Part shown: positions 55,805-63,248 of the stretch, piece after piece | Layout of the letters: the number at the start of each line of letters is the position of its first letter | Numbering within the stretch: the first letter of the stretch is position 1 | DNA from: Saprospiraceae bacterium | GTDB lineage: Bacteria > Bacteroidota > Bacteroidia > Chitinophagales > Saprospiraceae | Reading direction: 5' to 3' | Length of the DNA stretch: 64,000 nt | Assembly (NCBI GenBank): GCA_016718505.1 | Contig: JADKDE010000003.1 | Span: 496,001-560,000 of the forward strand | Notes under the pieces: model-generated | Database searches by the model: none | The model's input: only the letters and a program-made list of their open reading frames with translations | What the model was told of the DNA's origin: nothing | Program-made: the position numbers and the translations under genes

Positions 55805-55860
55805 TTTAATATTTCATCTTTTAGATCAATAATCCGTGCTTGATAATTAATAAAAAATAA

Positions 55861-55899
55861 AGGTTTGGTTTGGTTATAAATACTGAACCAAACCTTTTT
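55861..55899 (+). terminator. Terminator after the TPR gene
   Basis: Perfect 10-bp stem AGGTTTGGTT/AACCAAACCT followed by T5. It separates the TPR gene from the RNase gene starting at 55918. Confidence 0.85.
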
Positions 55900-55917
55900 G
55901 CATTTGAGTATTACTCC

Positions 55918-56346
55918 ATGGTAAAATTCAGCTACTTCCTCAGAACAATTCCCAAGCTTCTTGGGCTTTTCTTGTTTTTATTGCTGTTGGGATGCCAAAA
56001 TTCTAGTACTCAGCCTAACCAAAGTCCAAGTGCAACACTTAACAATAAAAAACCAACAAGCACCTATCCTCAAAACAAATCAGTACCTGACTATGCTTAC
56101 CAATTAGCAGATTATGTCGCGAAAAATGGTCGCTCACCCAAGGGATACGTTGGCGGGAGATCATTTCAAAATAGAGAAAAAAAACTACCTAGATACAACA
56201 ATCAAAAACAGAGAATACGATATAAAGAGTACGACGTTTTCCCTAAGCGAAGTGGGAAAAACAGAGGGGCAGAGCGCATAGTGCTAGGCGACGACAACTC
56301 GCGATTTTATACATTCGATCATTATTCATCATTCATAAAATTTTAG
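55918..56346 (+). CDS. Barnase-like ribonuclease lipoprotein
   Basis: 142 residues from the ATG at 55918; the frame opens at 55870, within the terminator, so the shorter start is preferred. Signal peptide with lipobox LLLGC (Cys26), a Gln/Asn/Ser linker, then a barnase/N1-type domain: VPDYAYQLADYVAKNGRSP, GYVGGRSFQNREKKLP, and catalytic residues Glu104 (YKEYD), Arg120 (GAERIV) and His135 (FDHY), all three matching barnase Glu73, Arg87 and His102. It would be an envelope-attached or exported RNase. The barstar gene follows after 9 nt. Confidence 0.85.
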   Translation: MVKFSYFLRTIPKLLGLFLFLLLLGCQNSSTQPNQSPSATLNNKKPTSTYPQNKSVPDYAYQLADYVAKNGRSPKGYVGGRSFQNREKKLPRYNNQKQRIRYKEYDVFPKRSGKNRGAERIVLGDDNSRFYTFDHYSSFIKF

Positions 56347-56355
56347 ATTTTTGAC

Positions 56356-56805
56356 ATGTACATCAATGGCTTTTATATTTTCAAAAGTGTAGAAGAATTC
56401 CCAGACAAGCAGGGTTTACATCTTTTTGATATTGATGGGTCTCTATGCAAAACAACGGACCAATTATTTGATCATTTCGAACTTCAGCTCGATTTTCCCG
56501 CTTATTTTGGCGGCAATTGGGATGGATTCGAAGAACTGCTCAATGACCTCTCGTGGGCCAATGCCAAGCATTATGCCATCCACATTGTAAATATTGAGGA
56601 CCTGCTTTCCGAAGAAGATCCCGAAGAATTAGAAACCTTCTTGGATATCCTGTTGGACGCCGCTTCACAATGGTCTGATGTGCCCAATTTTGAAGGCGAA
56701 GAAGAATATCGCAAGCGCTCGGGTTTTTATATATACCTGCTCAATACGCCAGAAAATTTGGCTTGGTGTGATAAAAACCGCATAGAGGCCAGAAGTTTTA
56801 AGTAA
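56356..56805 (+). CDS. Barstar-family RNase inhibitor
   Basis: A 149-residue protein. The core FDIDGSLCKTTDQLFDHFELQLDFPAYFGGNWDGFEELLNDLSW is the barstar fold, with the acidic helix (NWDGFEELLND) that inserts in the barnase active site. It is longer than classical barstar (about 90), with an acidic C-terminal extension (EEDPEELETFLDIL ... YRKRSGFYIYLL). No signal peptide, so it would guard the cytoplasm against the RNase before export. A C-terminal fragment of the same gene occurs at 62704-62946. Confidence 0.85.
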   Translation: MYINGFYIFKSVEEFPDKQGLHLFDIDGSLCKTTDQLFDHFELQLDFPAYFGGNWDGFEELLNDLSWANAKHYAIHIVNIEDLLSEEDPEELETFLDILLDAASQWSDVPNFEGEEEYRKRSGFYIYLLNTPENLAWCDKNRIEARSFK

Positions 56806-56860
56806 TTTCTGTTCGAAGCGTTTCGTTTTTCGCAAAAGAACACATTTTTTGATATAATTT

Positions 56861-56985
56861 TGGGCGTACCCCTCATCTCGTCAGACCGACGAGATCGGGT
56901 CGGTGCCTTCCAGACTCGCTGTTCGCTCGGTGCTCCGCACCAGCCTAAAAGGCTGCCTTTCAGCCACCTTACGCAACCCACAAGC
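56861..56985 (-). repeat. Structured intergenic element, copy 6
   Basis: Begins TGGGCGTACCCCTC and contains TCTCGTC-AGACC-GACGAGA and GGTGC...GCACC stems. With copy 7 it forms a separate subfamily and lies at the matching place in the duplicated segment. Confidence 0.8.
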
Positions 56986-57108
56986 TCCAAGATATCTATA
57001 CAGTAAAAACAAAAAAGCCATGCGCCAATTTCTTGACACATGGCAACTAACATATTCAAAATTAGCTAAGTAGTTAACGTTTATATATTAAATTCATGGT
57101 GTAACAAT

Positions 57109-58638
57109 CTATTCTTTTTCTAATTTTTCTATTCGAATGAGCATTTGCTCAAGCTTTTCATTCTGCTTTTCTAAGTGTGCAATCTTTTCATTTTGCTTTT
57201 CAATGATACTGCTCTGCCTTTCTATCATAGCCTGTTGCTCCTTGATGGCATTGATGGTCACGTAGGTCAATGCGCCTGAGTTATACACCAGCATTTCTTC
57301 CATCTTGGGTGCAGCTTCTTCTCCAGATTTATTCATATCCAACATGTGCTTTGATACCGTGTAGGGGGCAATTTTTTGAATGTCTTGGGCTATGATTCCA
57401 AATTCTTCTTGCAGAGGATTTGTTTTTGCCAACCCATTATAATAATACCGCTTGGGTTCTATTTTCAAGATCACATCGAGACCATCTGTAAATGGGCGTA
57501 TATCTTTCTTCAACCTTTCATCGGATGGAGTAGCCCACGTATTGCCACCTACATTTTTGTATGCACCTAGGCCACCTTGTGACTCCATTGCGAAAGCAGT
57601 CCCACTAAGATTACCTCCCCATACTCCGATAGACGACGTAGAAATGCCATATACCCCCACCCCAAGAGTTCCTGAGTTGGATCCATACACCCCATAGCTC
57701 GATGATCCCGTGCTTGCTCCCCAAACCCCTGCTTTAGCATCCTTAGACGATTCACCCTTGATGCCATGATCATATTTCGAAACCCCAAAAACTCCAAAGC
57801 CATTCCAAGAATTTCCACTAACTCCAGCCCTAGTGAAAGATTCTCCTATAACTCCATAGTCATCTCTAGCATATCCAGAAACTCCAGAGCCATTACTTAG
57901 TGATAAGCCACTTAAACCAACTCCCGATTCGGAAAAACCATTAACTCCTGCTCCAGATTTCGATTCCCCTCTGATTCCAGTACCACTAATAGCGCGTCCA
58001 TAAAGTGCTATTAGACTTGCTCCCGTTTGATTTACAGAAAATGCTGCTCCTTCACTATTGAACAATGCCGTTGTTCCAGAATATGGCAATGCAAAAGCTG
58101 AACCTGCTGGTCCTTGCGGTCCGGTTGCACCTATCGGGCCTTGTGGACCTTGTTGTCCCGTTGCTCCCGCTACCTATGGCATATTCTGGCTTGTGAACCT
58201 GCTGAATTAATCTGGGCCTTCTGGACCTTGTGTTCCCGAAGCCGCATACAAAGCATAGGGCACACTCAATAATTGGCTCGTACCAGTGACGCTGTAGGTT
58301 GTTCCACCCGATGGGTCAACCTCTGTTTTGATATAATAAGACCCATTGCCCCAATCGATTCCTGCCATAGTACCACTTATTCTAGCTCCAGCTCCAATCT
58401 CAAAGGTTGCCAAGCCGTTGGCATTGGTGGTGGGGGTATGTCGTTCTGCATAGACCACTCCCCCAGCTGGTGAGGATTGCAATAGACTGATCTTTACTCC
58501 TACGGTTGTATTTGCGATTAAAGCATTGCTGCCGTTGCGGATCACCGCTTGATAGCTGAATTTTTGGGGTGCCTGTGCTGATAAGCCAAAACTCATCAGA
58601 CATATCGCTATAAATGGGTAAAGGATTGATTTTTTCAT
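57109..58638 (-). pseudogene. S74-type surface protein, array copy A, interrupted by two stop codons
   Basis: The N-terminal part (58638-58207, 143 residues) has signal peptide and the domain QAPQKFSYQAVIRNGSNALI ... SQLLSVPYALYAASG. The C-terminal part (57109-58089) has the GV[YS]G repeats, S74 chaperone domain (PSDERLKKDI) and coiled coil. Both are in the same frame. Between them, in the collagen-like tract (about 58160-58212), the sequence is scrambled relative to copy B and carries TAA and TAG. Either a decayed copy or a consensus error in a repetitive stretch. Confidence 0.75.
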
Positions 58639-58645
58639 TGTTTAT

Positions 58646-60157
58646 TTAATTTTTCATTAAGGATTTTATTTCATTTAGTGCCTGTTCTAGTGCTTTGATT
58701 TTTTCATTTTGGACATCAAGTTCGATTTTTAGTAGGTTGATGATACTGCTTTGACTTTCTATCATAGCCTGTTGCTCCTTGATGGCATTGATGGTCACGT
58801 AGGTCAATGCGCCTGAGTTATACACCAGCATTTCTTCCATCTTGGGTGCAGCTTCTTCTCCAGATTTATTCATATCCAGCATGTGCTTTGATACCGTGTA
58901 GGGGGCTATTTTTTGCATATCTTGGGCTATGATTCCAAATTCTTCATGGAGTGGATTTGTATTTGCCAACCCATTATAATAATACCGCTTGGGTTCTATT
59001 TTTAATATTACATCGAGTCCATCTGTAAAAGGGCGTATATCTTTCTTCAACCTTTCATCGGATGGAGTAGCCCACGTATTGCCACCAACATTTTTGTATG
59101 CACCTAGGCCACCTTGTGACTCCATTGCGAAAGCAGTCCCACTAAGATTACCTCCCCATACTCCTACAGACGAGGTAGAAATGCCATATACACCTACTCC
59201 AAGAGTTCCTGAGTTGGATCCATACACTCCGTAGCTTGATGATCCCGTACTGGCTCCCCAAACTCCCGCTTTGGTATCCTTAATCGACTCTCCTTTGATA
59301 CCATGTTGATATCCCGATCTCCCAAAAACTCCAACATCGTTGGCCGATTCCCCTTTTACGCCATTATTATTATCTGAGAATCCATAAACTCCAATACCAG
59401 TAGATGAACTACCATATGAACTACCATAAACTCCATAACCAGAATTCGAATAACCAGAAACCCCCTCTCTAGTAATCGACCGGCCCAAAACTCCACCGCC
59501 TGCATCCGACTTCCCATAAATAGCACCTTGGCCAATTGCAGTTTGTTCAATTTTAAAAGCCGCATAGTCACTATTGGACAAAGCTGTTGTTCCAGAATAC
59601 GGCAATGTAAAAGCTGAACCCACTGGTCCTTGGGGTCCTGTTGCACCTATCGGGCCTTGTGGGCCTTGCTGCCCCGGTGCTCCCGATGGGCCTGGCGGAC
59701 CTACTGGTCCTTGTGAACCCACGGGTCCAATCGGGCCTTCTGGACCTTGGGTACCCGAAGCCGCATACAAAGAATAAGGCACGCTCAACAATTGGCTAGT
59801 ACCAGTGACGCTGTATGTTGTTCCGCCTGTGGGGTCAACCTCCGTCTTGATATAATAAGACCCATTGCCCCAATCGATGCCTGCCATAGTACCACTTATT
59901 CTGCTCCCAGCACCAATCTCGAAAGTTGCCAGACCGTTGGCATTGGTGGTGGGGGTATGTCGTTCAGCATAGACCACTCCCCCAGCTGGAGAAGATTGCA
60001 ACAGACTGATCTTCACTCCTACGGAGGCATTGGCAATTAAAGCATTGCTGCCATTGCGTATCACCGCTTGATAGCTGAATTTCTGGGGTGCTTGTGCATT
60101 CACACCAAAGCTCATAAGAAATATTGCTAGGATTGGGTAAAGGATTGAATTTTTCAT
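58646..60157 (-). CDS. S74-type surface protein, array copy B (intact)
   Basis: 503 residues: signal peptide 1-21 (ending NAQ), a conserved beta domain (about 22-135), a collagen-like G-X-Y tract (about 137-181), roughly ten degenerate GVYGxS repeats (about 215-350), peptidase S74/endosialidase-type chaperone (about 362-460, Ser366-Asp367 in PSDERLKKDI), and a C-terminal coiled coil. S74 domains trimerise the upstream fibre and, in phages, self-cleave. It is probably an exported trimeric fibre. 8 nt from copy C and 7 nt from copy A. Confidence 0.88.
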   Translation of the reverse strand: MKNSILYPILAIFLMSFGVNAQAPQKFSYQAVIRNGSNALIANASVGVKISLLQSSPAGGVVYAERHTPTTNANGLATFEIGAGSRISGTMAGIDWGNGSYYIKTEVDPTGGTTYSVTGTSQLLSVPYSLYAASGTQGPEGPIGPVGSQGPVGPPGPSGAPGQQGPQGPIGATGPQGPVGSAFTLPYSGTTALSNSDYAAFKIEQTAIGQGAIYGKSDAGGGVLGRSITREGVSGYSNSGYGVYGSSYGSSSTGIGVYGFSDNNNGVKGESANDVGVFGRSGYQHGIKGESIKDTKAGVWGASTGSSSYGVYGSNSGTLGVGVYGISTSSVGVWGGNLSGTAFAMESQGGLGAYKNVGGNTWATPSDERLKKDIRPFTDGLDVILKIEPKRYYYNGLANTNPLHEEFGIIAQDMQKIAPYTVSKHMLDMNKSGEEAAPKMEEMLVYNSGALTYVTINAIKEQQAMIESQSSIINLLKIELDVQNEKIKALEQALNEIKSLMKN

Positions 60158-60165
60158 GATTAAAT

Positions 60166-61815
60166 TTATTTTTTCATTAATGATTTTATTTCATTGAGTG
60201 CTTGTTCTAGTGCTTTGATTTTTGCTTTTTCGACATCTAGTTCCTCTCTTTGTGCTTTGATTTTTTCATTTTGGACATCAAGTTTTTCATTTTGCTTCTC
60301 TAAGTGTGCTATCTTTTCATTTTGTTTTTCTATGATACTGCTCTGCCTTTCTATCATCTTTTGCTGCTCCTTGATGGCATTGATGGTCACGTAGGTCAAT
60401 GCGCCTGAGTTATACACCAGCATTTCTTCCATCTTGGGTGCAGCTTCTTCTCCAGATTTATTCATGTCCAGCATGTGCTTTGATACCGTGTAGGGGGCTA
60501 TTTTTTGCATATCTTGGGCTATGATTCCAAATTCTTCTTGCATAGGATTTGTTTTTGCCATCCCATTATAATAATACCGCTTGGGTTCTATTTTTAATAT
60601 CACATTGAGACCATCTGTAAATGGTCGGATATCTTTTTTCAGCCTTTCATCGGATGGGGTAGCCCACGTATTGCCACCTACATTTTTGTATGCACCTAGG
60701 CCACCTTGTGACTCCATTGCGAAAGCAGTCCCACTAAGATTACCTCCCCACACTCCGATAGACGACGTAGAAATGCCATATACACCTACTCCTAGAGTTC
60801 CTGAGTTGGATCCATATACTCCGTAACTTGATGATCCCGTGCTGGCTCCCCAAACCCCCGCCTTGGTTGCTGCAGACGACTCTCCCTTGATACCATGATG
60901 ATTAGATGAAACCCCAAAAACTCCAAAGCTATTTGTTGAGATTCCTTGAACTCCAATACCTCTCCAAGCTTCCCCATAAACCCCATCACTAATTTGTGAA
61001 AAGCCATATACACCAGCCTTAGTGACAGATTCACCTTTAACTCCATAATTATCTCCAGTATATCCATGAACTCCAATACCAGAAATTGAATAGCCATATA
61101 CTCCTTCACTAGATTGTGACCTTCCAGAAATTCCTTGTGAAGAACTCGATTCTGATATTATTCCAATTTGATTTGAACGCACATAAAGTGCAACTAAATT
61201 TGCTCCTGTATAATTTAAAGAAAATGCTGATCCATCATCACCATTGGACAATGCTGTTGTTCCAGAATATGGCAATGTAAAAGCTGAACCCGCTGGTTTG
61301 TGTAGTCTGTTGCCCCCATCATCGTGCAGTAGACCTGGCGAGCCGTTGACTGGCAGTACTACTGGTCCTTGTGAACCCACGGGTCCAATCGGGCCTTCTG
61401 GACCTTGGGTACCCGAAGCCGCATACAAAGCATAAGGCACACTCAACAATTGGCTAGTACCAGTGACGCTGTAGGTTGTTCCACCCGATGGGTCAACCTC
61501 TGTTTTGATATAATAAGACCCATTGCCCCAATCGATGCCCGCCATCGTTCCACTTATTCTAGTTCCTGCACCAATCTCAAAGGTTGCCAAGCCGTTGGCA
61601 TTGGTGGTGGGCGTATGTCGTTCTGCATAGACCACTCCCCCAGCTGGTGAGGATTGCAATAGACTGATCTTTACTCCTACGGTTGTATTTGCGATTAAAG
61701 CATTGCTGCCGTTGCGGATCACCGCTTGATAGCTGAATTTCTGGGGAGCCTGTGCGTTTACATCAAAACTCATCAGACAAATCGCTAGGATTGGGTAAAG
61801 TATTGATTTTTTCAT
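60166..61815 (-). CDS. S74-type surface protein, array copy C
   Basis: 549 residues with the same layout as copy B and more GVYG-type repeats (SEGVYGYSISGIGVHGYTGD...). The collagen-like tract is abnormal: after GSQGPV it reads VLPVNGSPGLLHDDGGNRLH before rejoining PAGSAF, losing the Gly-X-Y pattern. The frame is intact. The C-terminal coiled coil is longer (EKQNEKLDVQNEKIKAQREE). First of the three S74 genes of this operon. Confidence 0.85.
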   Translation of the reverse strand: MKKSILYPILAICLMSFDVNAQAPQKFSYQAVIRNGSNALIANTTVGVKISLLQSSPAGGVVYAERHTPTTNANGLATFEIGAGTRISGTMAGIDWGNGSYYIKTEVDPSGGTTYSVTGTSQLLSVPYALYAASGTQGPEGPIGPVGSQGPVVLPVNGSPGLLHDDGGNRLHKPAGSAFTLPYSGTTALSNGDDGSAFSLNYTGANLVALYVRSNQIGIISESSSSQGISGRSQSSEGVYGYSISGIGVHGYTGDNYGVKGESVTKAGVYGFSQISDGVYGEAWRGIGVQGISTNSFGVFGVSSNHHGIKGESSAATKAGVWGASTGSSSYGVYGSNSGTLGVGVYGISTSSIGVWGGNLSGTAFAMESQGGLGAYKNVGGNTWATPSDERLKKDIRPFTDGLNVILKIEPKRYYYNGMAKTNPMQEEFGIIAQDMQKIAPYTVSKHMLDMNKSGEEAAPKMEEMLVYNSGALTYVTINAIKEQQKMIERQSSIIEKQNEKIAHLEKQNEKLDVQNEKIKAQREELDVEKAKIKALEQALNEIKSLMKK

Positions 61816-61860
61816 AGTATTAGATTTAGAGTTATTTTATTTAGAATGAGATATTATAGC

Positions 61861-62340
61861 CTAATTTTTAATTATTTTAAAAAACTTTATTGCTTTATCC
61901 TTATCCAGTATGCCCAGTGTATAAGTACCTGGAGTCAAGGCTTGCATTGGCACATTGGTTATGAGGTCACTAATAACACCATTTTGAACCCTTTTTCCTT
62001 GAATATCGAACATTTCATATCCCAGAGATTTTGAAAATAGATCGTCTATTAAAATATTTACATCATTCAGTGTGGGATTGGGGTAAATATTGGCTTTTAG
62101 CGTGATGGTCGGAAAATTGTCCACGCCTACTGTAAAGAATTCGTAAGGTTGCTGGACTCCCATATTGACAAATCCAGCAGAAGACTTGAAGTTGGTGTAG
62201 CCAATTTGCCCAATACTATAACTTACGTTACCATTGGAGCCTGTGGCGATACCTCCAGCAGAAACAACCGATTGTTGTGCGATCCCTAAGGATGCAATAG
62301 CTAAAAATCCGCTGATTAATAATGATATAGAATGATACAT
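61861..62340 (-). CDS. Small secreted T9SS protein heading the S74 operon
   Basis: 159 residues: signal peptide (ending IAQQSVVSAGG), a short N-terminal domain (ATGSNGNVSYSIGQIGYTN), and a type A T9SS sorting domain covering the rest (ANIYPNPTLNDVNILID ... GTYTLGILDKDKAIKFFKIIKN). Such short proteins often sit next to S74 genes in Bacteroidota. 45 nt separate it from copy C, so it is in the same transcript. May help surface localisation; unproven. Confidence 0.85.
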   Translation of the reverse strand: MYHSISLLISGFLAIASLGIAQQSVVSAGGIATGSNGNVSYSIGQIGYTNFKSSAGFVNMGVQQPYEFFTVGVDNFPTITLKANIYPNPTLNDVNILIDDLFSKSLGYEMFDIQGKRVQNGVISDLITNVPMQALTPGTYTLGILDKDKAIKFFKIIKN

Positions 62341-62392
62341 AATAGATTGGTTATTGGTTAAAAAAATAATTGAAATTAATTAGTTAGATCCA

Positions 62393-62400
62393 CAAAGTAA
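62393..62400 (-). promoter_or_regulatory. Candidate -7 element of the S74 operon
   Basis: TTACTTTG on the minus strand (one mismatch to TAnnTTTG), about 53 nt before the first start codon. The direct repeats at 62429-62491 lie at the distance expected for an activator site. Confidence 0.45.
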
Positions 62401-62428
62401 TTTAAGATAACATATAATTACTTGGAAT

Positions 62429-62491
62429 TTCATGAAGTGTGGATTTGGGTTCATGAAATGCAGGGTTGGGTTCATAAAATATAAATTTGTG
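62429..62491. promoter_or_regulatory. Three 21-bp direct repeats upstream of the S74 operon
   Basis: TTCATGAAG (62429), TTCATGAAA (62450) and TTCATAAAA (62471) are spaced exactly 21 bp apart, with similar intervening GG..TTGGG sequence in the first two. A 9-bp repeat every two helical turns, just upstream of a promoter, is the pattern bound by LytTR-type regulators. Besides this and the candidate promoter, 62341-62703 holds nothing recognisable. Confidence 0.55.
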
Positions 62492-62703
62492 TCAAAATAA
62501 AGTTGAATAAAAAAATGGATTTAATGGCGATTAAAGATACGATTTTATAATGCAATAATACAATATTATAAGATGATATAATTTCAAAACATGGTTACAC
62601 AGTATTTTTGACATGAAAAATCAAAAATAAAAAAATGACCAATTAAGCAAATAAGTAACTAAAAAAAATTACACTTAGTTTTCATTTATTATTTCGAGAT
62701 TAG

Positions 62704-62946
62704 AAAATACCACCATTCTCTAATAACATTGTTGATGCTGATGAAATTGAAGAACTACTTTCCGAAGAATTAGAAACCTTCTTGGATATCCTTTTGGACC
62801 CCGCTTCCCAATGGTTTGATGTGCCCAATTTTGAAGACGAAGAAGAATATCGCAAGCGCTCGGGCTTTTACATATACCTGCTCGACATGCCAGAAAATTT
62901 GTCTTGGTGTAATAAAAACCGCATAGAAGCCAAAAGTTTTAGATAG
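62704..62946 (+). pseudogene. Truncated barstar copy
   Basis: In frame from 62725 to a stop at 62944-62946 it reads NIVDADEIEELLSEELETFL and onward as the C-terminal half of the barstar at 56356-56805, with a few substitutions. It lacks the N-terminal barstar core and any start codon, and no RNase gene precedes it. A four-codon deletion is visible next to LLSEE. Part of the duplicated segment. Confidence 0.8.
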
Positions 62947-63000
62947 TTTCTGTTCGAAGCAATTCGTTTTTCGCAAAAGAACAAATTTTTGATATAATTT

Positions 63001-63124
63001 TGGGCGTACCCCTCATCTCGTCAGATCGACGAGACCGGGTCGGTGTCTTCCAGACTCGCTGTTCGCTCGGTGCTCCGCACCAGCCTAAAGGCTGCCTTTC
63101 AGCCACCTTACGCAGCCCACAAGC
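63001..63124 (-). repeat. Structured intergenic element, copy 7
   Basis: Almost identical to copy 6 and in the same context, between a barstar end and the 3' end of an S74 gene. Confidence 0.8.
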
Positions 63125-63248
63125 TCCAACATAATATATACAGTAAAAACAAAAAAGCCATGCACCAATTTCTTGACACATGGCAACTAATATATTCAAA
63201 ATTAGCTAAGTAGTTAACGTTTATTTATTATATTCATGGTGCAACCTT

